This document shows positions 1-11,902 of a stretch of 64,000 nucleotides of DNA, in pieces. Position numbers and translations under genes: made by a program. The DNA is from Eonycteris spelaea (Eukaryota; Chordata; Mammalia; Chiroptera; Pteropodidae): the NCBI GenBank assembly GCA_003508835.1, contig PUFA01000203.1:248001-312000 (forward strand), read 5' to 3'. Under the pieces are notes generated by a model. It saw only the letters and a program-made list of their open reading frames with translations. It ran no database searches and had not been told where the DNA came from. The number at the start of each line of letters is the position of its first letter. Position 1 is the first letter of the stretch.

Positions 1-1204
1 CAGTCTCTTCCCAGGATGAGGTAGGAGAAACCTCTTGAGGGAGGGTTCACTGAAGCCAAGATTTGAAGACTATATTTAGGTTTGCCAGATGGACCAGCCA
101 GGGCTGCTAGCGTAGCCTCTTGTATTGCTACTGGGGTGCCAAGGATGAACAATGGCTCTTTTTTTTTTATTGTCCTGGTGTTTACTCAATCTTATTTTTC
201 ATTCATTCAACTAATATATTCTAGATGCTAGGGATATTGCAGTGAACAAAAGACTAAGTTCTAACCTAATGGACAATACATTCTAGTTGGAGAGACAAAC
301 AAATTAACAAATGTAAAATGTATACCACAAAGTTGGGTGATGATAAGTACTGTGGAGAGAAATAAAACAGGATAAGAGAACATGGCTATTTTAGATAAAG
401 TCAGGGTGTGCCTCTTTTTGAGGAAGGAATTTTCCATCAGCGACTTGAATCAAATAAAGGAGCAAGCTACCTGGGGGAAGAGTATTCTAGGCAGAAGGAG
501 CATGTGCAGAGGTTCAGAGGTGGCTTGTGAGGTTGTAGATAGGTGGAGGTGCCCATTACATAGAGCAGTGAGAACTTTGCATTTGTTCTGAGTGTTACAG
601 GAAACAGTTGTAGTTTTTTGAACTAGATAAGTGTTCTGGTCTACTTTGAGCTTTGACAACTAGACTGTATTTTATTTTCAAGGTGCTGACATCTAAAAGG
701 CTTAGATATGAATAAGAATGTGATTTCCTTATTAGACTTTTTTTTTTCTTCTTCTTCTTCTTGGTACCTCACAGTTATTGGCTATTTAGGGTAAATATGT
801 TACCCTGGGCTGATGACTATAGGGAATCCTCTGATTCATTCACCAGGCTATGACCAAACTTGGAGTCCTTTATTTCCTGCTCTATCCCCCTTTTGAACTT
901 GACAGTAATACATGTCTTAAAAAGCCAGACTCTCGTGAGCCTCCCCAGGCTATTTGTATGCCTGCACATCGTTACTTAGTCATGATTCTGAATTTTTTTC
1001 TCATAATGTTTCTCCATAATTGCTTTTCTAGTATTTACATAATTTTTGTATTAATCATTAACATGCTGAGTTATTTTATGATTATTTAGTTAATTAGATT
1101 TTGAACAAGGGATTACACAAGAGGCAGGCATGGAAGATGGTCTCATTGAATGTTAGAATTTTTGTGAATGTGAAGATGGAACTAAGAAAATAATAAAACT
1201 TGTC

Positions 1205-1445
1205 ATTTTTTAAGCATCTTTTGGAACCCAGGCATTGAGCTGAGTCCTTTACTGACACTTCTCAGTTCCACTGCAACTCCCTGCAGCATGTAATTGTACC
1301 TTATCTACGTTATGGAAAGGGAAATTGAAGCTGAAGGACTTAAGGAACTTACCCAAGTTCTCACAGCTACAAAGAAGTACAGTGGGAACTTGAACCAAAA
1401 GCTGATTCCAGAGTTTGAACATTCAGTTTTAACTAGCAGGGTATA
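1205..1445 (+). repeat. MIR SINE fragment
   Basis: The order of blocks is the MIR core and tail: a loss-of-weight phrase near 1,225, then 'gaaattgaagctgaaggact', 'aaggaacttacccaagttct' and 'cacagctacaaag'. These correspond to the well-known MIR consensus segment with gaaactgag, taagtaacttgcccaag and cacacagctag. It is diverged, as expected of an ancient mammalian tRNA-derived SINE. Confidence 0.75.
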
Positions 1446-1499
1446 CCAACTCTCAGCTACCATGGTCTTTAAAAAGCAAAATGAAATGCGTTTTAATTT

Positions 1500-1975
1500 T
1501 GAAATAATTTGAGACTTATAAAAAAGTTGCAAAATAGTACAAAGTATGCCCATACAGCCTTTGCCCATAGTCCCTAAATGTTAACATTTTACTATGTTGG
1601 CTTTATGATTCTGTCTATATCTCTCTATATACACATAAGTATGCATTTACATCTCACTTACCAATCCCTTTTCTAGAAACTGACTCTGAAGATACACTTC
1701 CAACAATATGAAAATACACATGGATAAAGTTATTCATCATAGAAGTGTTTGCAATTTGAAAATATTTGAAACAACTTAAATGCCCACATGGAAGAAGGTG
1801 GTTGAATAAATTTGGTATATTCACATACAAGGTGGTACTGTACAGCTGTGAAAGAATGAAGAAAACCTTTCGGAATGATATGGAGGGATTGCCAGGATAA
1901 ATTGTAAATCTTAAAAAGCAACAGTGTAAAAGAATGCTACATTTTGTGTAAGAATGTGGTGTTGGATTTTTGTTG
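1500..1975 (+). repeat. L1 3'-end fragment, sense
   Basis: The stretch at 1,770-1,930 reads like the last part of an old L1 ORF2 region and 3' end: 'aacaacttaaatgcccacat', then 'gttgaataaatttggtatat' and 'tacagctgtgaaagaatgaa'. The upstream part (1,505-1,620) resembles an L1-associated segment with 'ttgcaaaatagtacaaag'. It is heavily decayed and has no open frame. Confidence 0.6.
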
Positions 1976-2081
1976 GCCCTCTTCACATTGATACTGATAT
2001 TGGGCTGTAAATTTTTTTTATACTCTTTTCCTCAAGTTTAGTTATCAGTGTTAAACTCTTTTCACAAAAGAATTAGAAGTT

Positions 2082-2107
2082 GTTTTGTTTTGTTTTGTTT
2101 TGTTTTT
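2082..2107 (+). repeat. (TTTTG)n simple repeat
   Basis: Pentanucleotide TTTTG repeated about five times, followed by a T run. A short microsatellite, likely from an old poly(A) tail on the minus strand. Confidence 0.85.
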
Positions 2108-2254
2108 TTCATTTTTAGTGCTCCAGAAAACATATATGAAGCATCGGGCTTATTTGGTCTTTCTAAGTTTGTTAGAATTTTCTTATGAAAAAAATCTAGG
2201 TCTAGTGTTTTTTTTTTGTAGGATAGCTTCTTAATAGCCTTTTCTACTTATTAT

Positions 2255-3900
2255 GTGCATTTTGGTGTTTTAAAACTTTCTGGCTCTAATGGGATTGATT
2301 TGGGTAAATTGTGTTTCCCAAGGAGACAGTCTTATTTCAAAGATTATCACTTTTCTTTTTGTAGAAGTCTGCAAAGTGGCTTTTATGTGTATATGAGTTT
2401 GTTCTTTTTCTGCTTTGGTGGTTATTTATTCTTTATTCTTTCTTATTTTGTAAATGTGTACTTTCATCTTTTTTTTTTTCCATCAAGCTGGCTAGTAGCT
2501 TATCTGTTTCTTTAATCAAAATAAGTAGGATTTTGATTTATAATTAGGTTTATTTTCCTCTTCAGCTCATTGATTTCCACTTTTATCTTTATTTTCTTAT
2601 TTGTTTTGGTATACTTTTTTCTTAAGCTTTTCGATCTGAGAATTTAGTTTGTTCATTTTTCATTTTTATTGATAAAAAGTATTTAAAGGTATAAATTTCC
2701 TTTGATCACTGCTTTAAGTTTATTCCATAGATTATACTATGTAATATTTTCAATTATCAGAATTTAGGATTTCTGTTAATTTTTCATTTTCCCATTCACC
2801 GAAGAGTTGTTTTAATAGTTTATTTTTTCCCCATATGGGGAGCTTTTGTTATTTTATATTTTAATAAATGTCTAGTTTTACTGCAGAATATTGCTTATGT
2901 CACTTTATGGAACTTACTGATGCTTCCTTGATGACCTAATACATGACAGATTTGGTGACCAATTCATGTGTGCGTGACGAGAATGTGTATTCCTTATTAT
3001 GAGGGTGTAAGTTTCAATAGATACCCATAAGATTCACTTAACTAATTAGATTATTTAGACCTGCATTGTTGCTTATTTTTAGTGCTTGTCTGTCCTGTTA
3101 CTGACATAATATGTTTTCTTATTAATGTTTTTATCTATGTTTCTTAGTGTGGTGATTTTTGCATCATAAAGGTGACTGCTATATAATCTGACACATAGCT
3201 AATCATTAACTGTTATAAGCTTATTTTTAATTATGGCTTTCACAATAAAAAACGTGTCCTTTATCATGTTTGATGCATTTGGGCTTGCACTCCACTTTGC
3301 CTGGTTATTGTGACTAGAAGCCATATTTTTATTGCTTCCATTCGCCTGATGATCTTTTCCTATCCCTTTATTTCCAGCCTTTCGGAATCACTTTGTTTTA
3401 GGTGTTTCTTGTGTTTAGCATAGTTGGGTCTTGCTTTGTGAGCCACGGTAAAAATCACATTTAACGGGCCATTTATTCATGTGATTGGTATGTTTGATCT
3501 CAACACTCGTATTTTTTATGTAATATTTGTCCTGTTTTTTCAGATATGCTGTGTTTTCATTGCTTTATTATTTATATATATATTAGGATTTTGACATTTG
3601 TTGTAATGGCTACCTGTGTACTTAGATCATTTTTAATGTTTTAGTCCCATTTGGTTATTTAACCTCTCATCATCTGTTTTCCAGTTTTTCATAGTATCCT
3701 TTAACTCCTACCTGCCATTAATACAGTAATCCAAGAGGTTATTTCACTTTGTTCTTTTTTCTTTCTCCTCCTCCCAGGTTCTAGTTGAATTATTTCTATT
3801 TTATTAGAATAAAATGTTTCACAAGATTGCTGGTTCAGCAGCACTTCATCACTTTGCCATTGTGCTTAAGTTTTGTTTTTGTTTGAAGACTGGATGACAT
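2255..3900 (-). repeat. L1 ORF2 region, antisense, decayed
   Basis: T-rich on the plus strand with phrases typical of antisense L1 ORF2, for example around 2,545-2,640 ('ttcagctcattgatttccac', later 'aagcttttcgatctgagaat') and 2,690-2,740 ('tcactgctttaag'). No reverse-transcriptase frame survives. The exact ends are uncertain; the piece may consist of more than one fragment. Confidence 0.55.
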
Positions 3901-5502
3901 TTTTAGAAGATAGTAGAGGAGATAGAGTATGCATTTCAATTATTTATTTATTATTTTTAAATTTTCTTTTATCTTGAAGCACCTTAACTCCCCGTTGTTC
4001 CTTTTCTTCTTTGTAGTGTGGCCCGCAGGGTTCCTCTCTCTTACCCTCTACTCTCCTTTGTCCTAAGAAATGTCATTCCAGAGCTGCCTCCTTAGGTCCT
4101 GCTTGCACGCCAAGTCTCTTCCTTCTCTTGTTCTGGCCAGAAATCTTTCTAAATAAATTGTCCTGTGGTTAGAGTGGGTTCTCTCTTTCTCATGGTGAAC
4201 TTTAGGTTGATTTTGCCACCACAGCCCCCTGCCGTCACCCTTACCCCAGCCTGCAGTCAGAGGCAGAGGCAGCTAGCTTGGTTTGGGGAGCATGGGTTTT
4301 GTGTGGTGCATTTGTTTTTCTTCTTCTCCTCGTTGCTTTTACAGGATGTGCTGGGAAATGGGGATTTCTGCAGCCACTCTCCCCCCAACTTTGTTTTCTT
4401 ACCATGTTCTATATATTTCTTCTTCCAGAGATGTTTTGTTCTTTCTTTTTCCACATTTAAGTCAGTTTTCTGTCCATTGACTTGTCAGTTTTAAAGCATT
4501 GGCACGGAAGCTCGTGGGTTTTCTGAAAAATCTCAGTCGAATTACACTTTAGGGTTTCCCTGGCTTGTGTGATTCGTGCCGTTGGGACGAGCATCACCGT
4601 CGGGACAGTCCTCTCCTGGGAGCGTTGTGCTGCCTTCTCCCGCATCCTCCCCGTTTACGGAACGTGTTACCGCGCTGTACGTTCTGTGCAGGTTTCAGAG
4701 TTGAATTCAGTGGGATAGATGGCGCCATGTGTTTACACCATGTCACCTGGAAACAGACGATGAGACGTGTCACCTCAATACCGGCAGCCACGGACTCAGT
4801 GTCATGGAGACCCTTGTCTGTATGTCCCCACATGCTGTCTGGGTCAAGTAGTTCCATGTTTGCTTCTGGTCCTCAGTGGCAGAAAGGTTGTCGAGGGAAC
4901 CGGGTCTCAGTGGCCTAGAATAAGGCAGGCCAGGGGCTGAGGGGAGAAACCAGCGCACGGGTCTGCTGTCCGGCCGCGTCCTGTGCCTGTCATCGACCCG
5001 CCATGGACTGCCTCCCAGACCGTTTCTGAGAAATAAGCAGCAGCTTAGGCTGTTGTAAGTTTTGAAGAACCAAAATGGTGACGATTGCATGCCCTCCGGA
5101 GAAGGAAGGGTGCTGAGGGCAGGGTGGCTGCCAGGTCGCCATCGCCCAGTGCTTGTGCAGCGCCTGCTGCGCTTCGGGTTGGGCAGCCCGAGCACCCACA
5201 GGGAGGGTGAGCCCTGCTGATTGCGGTGAGACTGTGTTAGGCCCTTTGCTCTGGCGTTGCCGTGACCCCAACGATGGCTTATGGACTCCTTATTGCCCTT
5301 TGTCTTCAGATCGTGTGGGATGCCTTAGACTATGATTATCCTCTTCAGAACCAAACTTGAAGGATTGATTGCATAAGAGAAGTCATCTGCTCTTTTTAAG
5401 GAAACTGTGCTTGAGCCATTTTCAGGTTCTTTGAGTGAAATGATCTAGTGCTGAATCCTCTCACGTGTGACTTTATCCTTGTCTTGTCCTTGTGTTTTAC
5501 AG

Positions 5503-5577
5503 AATGCCATCTTCCTTGAGAAATCAGATTCTCAGGACCGGGAAGTAAACGTTGCTTTCCGTCTGTTCAGGTTCTAG
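5503..5577 (+). other. Possible 5' untranslated exon of ZNF322
   Basis: A pyrimidine-rich tract ending in tgttttacag precedes base 5,503, and a consensus donor (tag|gtgagc) follows base 5,577; an alternative donor follows 5,570. ZNF322 in human has non-coding upstream exons, so a spliced leader exon is plausible here. There is no direct proof of transcription. Confidence 0.3.
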
Positions 5578-6397
5578 GTGAGCTCTCGTTTCTTCAGTCT
5601 TTTGAAATGTGCCTCCGTCGTCTAAGTGCATGTCATCGCACAGCTGTCACCCTGTGGCATTCAGCCGACATTTGTTATGAGATGAGGACACAAGTAGAAT
5701 TTCTATAAGGTGCTTAACTAAGGGCCAGCCGTGTGCCGGGCACTGTTCTGCACGCTAAGGAAAGAGCAGCCATATCTTAGCCATAGACAGTGAATAAGTG
5801 AATGACATACATGTATAGTACAGGTGACAGTTGCCGGGGAGGAAGGCAGAGCAGCAGAGGCGGCGGGTGGGGAATGCTGGGACAGTCACGCTGCCATTGG
5901 CCCTGTCTTCAGTGCTCAGCCTAAGCTACGGGAAGGGGAAGAACTTGGGCTGGAGATCACCCAAGGGCACAAAGAGACGATTCTTCCCGGCAGTGTCCCC
6001 CTGTGCACTGCTGATTCCATTTGTATCAGCAGCAGAGAGGAAAACGAACTGATTTTGGCCTCTACAAAACCCAGAGCACTTGCAGACTCTGATGCAGACT
6101 TTCTGTCTTTTCTACAGTGATTTTAATTGAGGGCTGAATGCCACTGGGTGGTTGCTGTATGCTGAGCATTCTTCTCTTAGTAATAGGAATCTACATATTT
6201 CTCCTTTGTCTCACAGAGTTGGAAATACCAAGTATGAAATTAATGTACATGATGCTGGAAACTTGTAAAGATGAAATGCTCATGACTCCAAGGCGTAATA
6301 CAGGTGTATCTTTTAAGTTCTTATCAAGAGAACAACAATGAAGAACATGATGGGTCAAGACAACAGGTGGAAAACTCCCTAGGAGAGAGCCATAGAA

Positions 6398-7651
6398 ATG
6401 TACACTTTGGAAGAGAGAGAGAATCAGAGAACTCAGAAAGCGAAAATCTATCATGTGTGCCCTCAGGAGGGCCGAAAGATTCTTATTCACGTGCATGAGA
6501 TTACCCAGATAGATGACCACATATACCAGTGCCTTGAATGTGAGCAAAGCTTCTGTGAAAACCTAGCTCTTATTATGTGTGAGAGAACCCCGACTGGGGA
6601 GAAGCCTCATCGATGTGATATGTGTGAGAAAACCTTCAGCCAGCGCGCAGATCTCGTGTCGCACCAGAGGATCCACACTTACGAGAAACCGTACAAGTGC
6701 AGCAAGTGCGAGAAGAGCTTCTGGCACCACCTAGCCCTTTCGGGACACCAGAGGACACACGCGGGGAAAAAGTTCTACACCTGTGACATCTGTGGCAAGA
6801 ATTTTGGCCAGAGCTCTGACCTGCTTGTCCACCAGCGGAGCCACACTGGCGAGAAACCGTATCTGTGCAGCGAGTGCGACAAGTGCTTCAGCCGCAGCAC
6901 GAACCTCATCCGCCACCGGCGGACGCACACGGGCGAGAAGCCGTTCAAGTGTCTGGAGTGCGAGAAGGCTTTCAGTGGGAAGTCAGACCTCATCAGCCAC
7001 CAGAGAACGCACACCGGGGAGCGGCCCTACAAGTGCAACAAGTGTGAGAAGAGCTACCGACACCGGTCCGCCTTCATCGTGCACAAGCGAGTGCACACAG
7101 GCGAGAAGCCCTACAAGTGCGGCGCCTGTGAGAAGCGCTTTGGCCAGAAGTCCGACCTCATCGTGCACCAGCGGGTGCACACGGGCGAGAAGCCCTACAA
7201 GTGCCTGCAGTGCATGCGCAGCTTCACCCGCAGCGCCAACCTGATCCGGCACCAGGCCACCCACACGCACACCTTCCGGTGCCTCGAGTACGAGAAGGGC
7301 TTCGCCTCCGACCTCATCGTGCACCAGCGGATTCACGTGGAGGAGAAGCCCCGCCCGTGGCCTGCGCGCGACAGCGGCTTCCTCCTGGGCATGGGCTTTG
7401 TCGCCCAGCCGCGGGTGAGGACTCACACCGAGGAGCCCCCGGCGGCACCGCCCGCCTTCAGCAGCAGGCAGCCGCAGCGGGGGCGAGGCCGGGTGTGCGC
7501 CACATTGGGGACCGGGACCGGGGCGCGGGCACAGCCCGCCCTGCATGACGGAAGCCGCCCAGCTGTCCTGACCGGGCAGGCTGTGGTGACCCCAGGGACG
7601 AGCGGCTCCGAGTCGCGGCCCCCGCAGCTGGAGAGCCCTGGCAACCCCTAG
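6398..7651 (+). CDS. ZNF322: ZNF322, C2H2 zinc-finger transcription factor (C-terminus frame-shifted)
   Basis: Single coding exon, 417 codons. After a degenerate CxxC unit near residue 45 it carries eight standard C2H2 fingers (about residues 73-289) joined by TGEKP-type linkers, then a ninth degenerate finger near 293-313 in which the second cysteine is replaced by tyrosine (FRCLEYEKGF). Start, finger order and the unusual CEKSFWHHLALSGHQRTHAG finger agree with human ZNF322. A splice acceptor (tctcacag) ends at 6,216, so this exon probably begins at 6,217 with a short leader. Family role: nuclear DNA-binding transcriptional regulator without KRAB domain. Odd point: after about residue 347 the sequence leaves the human protein and becomes a Pro/Arg/Gly-rich tail of about 70 residues. 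A remnant of the expected HIG motif is visible in another frame at 7,501, implying a net 7-base loss just before it. The 3' half is strongly GC-rich. Confidence 0.9.
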   Translation: MYTLEERENQRTQKAKIYHVCPQEGRKILIHVHEITQIDDHIYQCLECEQSFCENLALIMCERTPTGEKPHRCDMCEKTFSQRADLVSHQRIHTYEKPYKCSKCEKSFWHHLALSGHQRTHAGKKFYTCDICGKNFGQSSDLLVHQRSHTGEKPYLCSECDKCFSRSTNLIRHRRTHTGEKPFKCLECEKAFSGKSDLISHQRTHTGERPYKCNKCEKSYRHRSAFIVHKRVHTGEKPYKCGACEKRFGQKSDLIVHQRVHTGEKPYKCLQCMRSFTRSANLIRHQATHTHTFRCLEYEKGFASDLIVHQRIHVEEKPRPWPARDSGFLLGMGFVAQPRVRTHTEEPPAAPPAFSSRQPQRGRGRVCATLGTGTGARAQPALHDGSRPAVLTGQAVVTPGTSGSESRPPQLESPGNP

Positions 7652-8318
7652 GCCCTCCTCTGAGTTCAGACCAGTGAGGACCAGTGGGGACCAGAGGGGA
7701 CCAAAGGGCCTGCAGCCGCAGGCCACCAACAAACGCTGCACCCAGAGACCGCCCTGACCGGCACCACCCGCGGCCAGAGCCGGGCGGGTCGTGTGTACGG
7801 GCCGGGCCACCTGCGCAGCTGGCCGGACCAGGAAACCCCAGCAAGCACAGCACGAAGCTTCCGACAGAGAGGCCACGTCGGTGAAACTTTGTCCTGAATG
7901 TGGCAAAAGCATGAGATGGCGAGAGCCCACTTGGGTTTGCGGCACAAAAGCTGCCGGCCACCAGTTCTTGGTCCCCAGGGCACTCACACAAGTGAAAGTC
8001 CTGTGACCACCCCGAGTCTGAGCAAAGCATTGCTAGAAACTTCTACCTTATTGGGCCCCAGGGGCTGCTCTGCAGGGTTTTGCCCCAGGAGAGGTGGCCG
8101 CAGCTGTGTGCGTGTCCCAGGGAGAGCAGTGATGCAGGAAAGAGGGCGGCCGGGGGCAGGGGTCGTGGCGGGACCAGTGTTTCCCCGCTCCAAGGCTTGT
8201 TCTGGGGGCGCTGGGCCAGGTCAGAGCAGGCTGGTGGGCAACTCAGGTAAAGATGCTTTTCTTTGATCTGAATGGCTTAACGGTTGCTTTACTTTATCTT
8301 TTTAAAACTTGGAAACCC

Positions 8319-8324
8319 AATAAA
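8319..8324 (+). promoter_or_regulatory. Poly(A) signal AATAAA, likely for ZNF322
   Basis: Canonical AATAAA about 670 bases after the ZNF322 stop, followed by a G/T-rich stretch (gttactgttggggac at 8,363). It is the first clean signal downstream on the plus strand. Confidence 0.5.
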
Positions 8325-11300
8325 GGAAGGGACCGTGACCTTGTCGTAGATGGTGTGGCATTGTTACTGTTGGGGACAGGAGTACATTGACTCTGCCTGA
8401 GTCTCTGTGTCCTGGCGCGCCCGGGGCCTGGGTGCTGGAGTAGGAGACACTGGGGACGAGAGCAAAGCGCAAGGCAGTGGGTCTGGCTGGGGCGCCCCAC
8501 TCACCCCTCTGCCCTCCGGGCCGCCTCACAGAGGCGACACTCAGCTTCTCCCCTAGTGTGAGGTGAGGTCCGGCCGCAAAGGCTTCCCTTCCCTAAAACG
8601 TCTTCCAGAGCGTCCTTGGTACTTGCAAGTTCTGCTTGAGAGGTTCGCTCTCTTCCACTCAGAAACACAAATTCCCGGACTGGAGTGGCAGTGTTGGCAG
8701 TGTTGCCAGTCTCCACATTTTCGCAACTTCATTTCTCATCTGTCAGTGATGAGACAGTCTCATCAGCTCCTGCAGAACGGCTGAGGGAGACTGAAAGGCC
8801 CGCGCGGGCACAGGGACACAAGCGCCACGTTAGCAGCGGGAGCCACACTTCCTCATTCTGACCATCCTGACTCCAAAGCTGGTGTTTCTAACTCCATTAT
8901 CCTCTTTTTATAGCAAATGCAGCCCCATAATGATATGCCTTTCATTTGTTTCAGTTCTGCCAAGGAAAGAGAATACTATTTATTCCCAGGGAAAGGACTG
9001 CAATCACCACAATATAAGGTATTTATTTGGCTTGGAATGTAGGATTCTAAATGCTGGAAGGGCAAAGCAGTTGGCAGATTCACCAGAGGTTTAAGGATAG
9101 GCACTTAACTCCAGTTTAACAGGATAGTTTGTATCTTTAACATTCTCTGTAAGTAAGCAATCCAGGGAGCTATAAACAGACATTTCTGAGGGATTTTTCC
9201 CCCTCAGATTGACACTTAATATACTCGATTCCTGCAGTATTTGGGCGTCTGGACTGGTTGCTAGTCTAAGTTCTCTGGTTCATCTCAGCAGATGCTTGAA
9301 CTCCAGGGCACGTTGGCCTTTGGACTCGGGGAGGTGGCTGACTGCTGCTTTGGGTGTCACTCTAAGCTTTGATCCTGGTGACTGGCTGACCTTGGTGATC
9401 TTAGGGGCAGTGGATATAGCTCATAGTGATAATAAGGACTCTGATTCTAGGGTTTTTTTTCCTTTTAGCCAACAGATCCTGTAAGTTTATTTGATCTGAT
9501 GTGTTTTAGTAATTTTCATAAATAGCTCTTATGCCATAAAAGGTTGCCCAGTGTGATAAAACACACAAGATGTATTTGTTTCTCTTTGGTGAAAATCATG
9601 CCTATCGCTAGAATGTTTGGTAATTGTAACACTGAGATAGTATGGGTGTGTGGTTTGGTGGTGATGAAACTTAGTCTTATGGCTACTTCTTAGAACGTGC
9701 AGAATGGGACAGAGCTGGTATCATTAGCGGGGTAATGACTTGACCCTTCTTTCAACTAATCTCACTGGTAATTGTCTCTAGTCTTAAGTAAACTGAGAAC
9801 GGACCTCAAACTGAGAACTTTGGGGGTAAGAAACAGGTCTGAGGGCTTTGAACTGTGGGGGAAAGGTGTTGGTATTATTCATATAGCATGACCTGAGGTT
9901 GGGGAGGACCACTTGGGAGCCTGCAACCCAAACTGGAAGGTAGCTTCTGGGATGGATGGAGGTTGTCCTGCAACAGTGCCAACCTAGATCTACCTCAGGT
10001 AAGTAGTTAAGAGTAACTTTCAAGATTTCAGACCAAATGGGACACTTGTATTCAGTCAATGTATCCTATGCTTTAATGTTTTTGTTTTCACTTAATTCTT
10101 AAATAAACATTTGTTCTGAAAAACTCATTTGCCTCAACTGTACTAAGAAAAAGCATTTCCTGCATTAGAATAAAGCAGATATTAAAGAATCCTTTCACGA
10201 TAGACATGTCTATCAAACCACCACAATGTACACTTGGAGCATCTTACAGTTTTGTCAATTATACCTCAATAAAGCCCAAAAAAGGATAAAGTGGCTGTTC
10301 ATGTGGCCCCGAGGCCACTGTACCACCTAGAACTCCAGGGTATCTGACGCCAGGGTGGAGGGAGTGAAACCTGAGTTGTCTGCTCGTCTCCAGGAAGAGG
10401 GTCCCTTGGGAGCCTTCCCACTGCGTTATGTGAGTAGCACACGGGAGAGTATGGTAGAATCCAGTTACCACCAGCGCTCCACTGATGACGTGTGTGGAGT
10501 CCGGCACCCTTGCTGATCACAGACCACGGTGTTACGCAGAGGACACCTGGGACAACACTGGTCTCTGAGGGCGCTGTTCTGCTCAACATGCCCTCCAGCA
10601 TGCCTGAAGGACGGGAGGTTCCGCCGAGAAACACTCCTTTCAGACACGTTGAGTGGACGGCGTAGTCCACTGTGACTAAGTCGCCAGGGAACTCTCTTTC
10701 CTGCCACTCGGGTTTACAGGGTTCCTCACGAGAGGTACATAGATGGGGCCCGAGGTTTGTGGGTGGACAGGCAGGGGAGAGTAGAGACCCCCTCAGCCAA
10801 CATTCTGTGTATCTGACAGGTAGGCAGATCGTGCAGTCTAGCTTCCTCTGCAAGAATCGAACTGAGACTGGGGTTGGAGCACCCACTACCTCCTGAGCTT
10901 CACTTGCCTTTGCAATGGGGTGAACCCAACACTCCATCCTGGAGCTCTGTAACTGTAGTGCACCGAGTTCTTTCAGACTTCTGTTCACTTTTTGGAAACA
11001 TCTGAAAAGTGACCCGTGTCTGAAGACTGTCAGGCATAAGCTCCACACTGAGGGCACCGCTCACTTTCCAGACAGCATCAGCCATGCCCTCCCATGGCTG
11101 CACTGCCCCCTCACACGTCTGCGATGCCTGAAGAACCTCTGTGCTGATTTCTTAAATACCTGTCTTTTTCTAGTGGTCTGTAGACTCTCTGATGCCAAGG
11201 GCCATGTGTTATTACAGACTGTCGCTCCTGCGCTGGTATGCCAAGTGCTGAATTAGATACTGATTGATACAGTGGCTAAGAAGTTAATTAGACAGAAAAG

Positions 11301-11890
11301 GGTCCAGGTTGAATAGGGAAGTTCTGAGACCAGAGCAGGAGATGGAGTGAAGGTGAGTGAATGGGATACAAGGAGATAGAAGCTGGAACTTATCCACAAC
11401 CCCGGCTCTCGCCCGTCACTACAGAGGCATTTTAAAAATATTTTTTCCTATAAATACATTTGGAAGGTGGCTCCCAAGCCAGGTGCACCCCATTAACCCA
11501 CATCCCTGTTAATCTTCTAAATACAAAGGATGTTGCTGCTGCCTGTACCTCCGATTGGTAAACAGCTGCCTCGACTAACTATTATCACTAGCTCGATGGA
11601 AGGCTCTTTCTGGGGCCAGGAAGTGGGATTTTTAGAGGGCCCCAATGGGCGAGAGGTAGGCAGTCAAGACTCAAACAAGAAAAAAGAGGTATCTGCAATA
11701 GTCATAATCACGCTAATAAGAATTAGGTGCTTTAGCCAGGCATACATTGGAATTGGAATGGGGAGGAGGGCCCGCAAAACTTCTCCGTTTGGGCACTCAC
11801 CCGAGACTCTGGTCTGAGAAACACAATAAAATGTCTGCCTGTGTAGTCATCAGTGGACAGAGGCTGGGCTGGGCAAAGAGGTGGAAGGGG
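8325..11890. other. Intergenic between ZNF322 and ABT1
   Basis: No gene is supported. Bases 10,190-10,285 resemble the 3' end of an L1 (acaatgtacacttgg, then tacctcaataaag). A 252-codon open frame on the minus strand (10,299-11,057) has no recognisable domain and is treated as chance or as a decayed element. No clear poly(A) signal for ABT1 was found below 11,903. Confidence 0.5.
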
Positions 11891-11902
11891 CCTTCCTGCC
11901 CC

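Larger units (their letters stand above)
1..6216. other. Left intergenic region and 5' flank of ZNF322
   Basis: No protein-coding gene is recognisable here. The first 4 kb are AT-rich and dominated by ancient repeats, listed separately. Bases 240-365 resemble an old L2/MIR-class repeat (family not certain). From about 4,560 to 5,300 the GC content and CpG count rise, which could mark a weak promoter for the downstream zinc-finger gene. Short open frames here have no domain signature and look like chance. Confidence 0.6.

Noticed and set aside
3825..3870. U6-like 'ttcagcagcacttc' phrase
   Set aside because: Only a short similarity to the U6 start; no conserved ACAGAGA or stem region follows.
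6983..7987. 334-codon minus-strand frame
   Set aside because: Antisense of the ZNF322 finger array and its GC-rich tail; the repeated motif is the mirrored finger linker.
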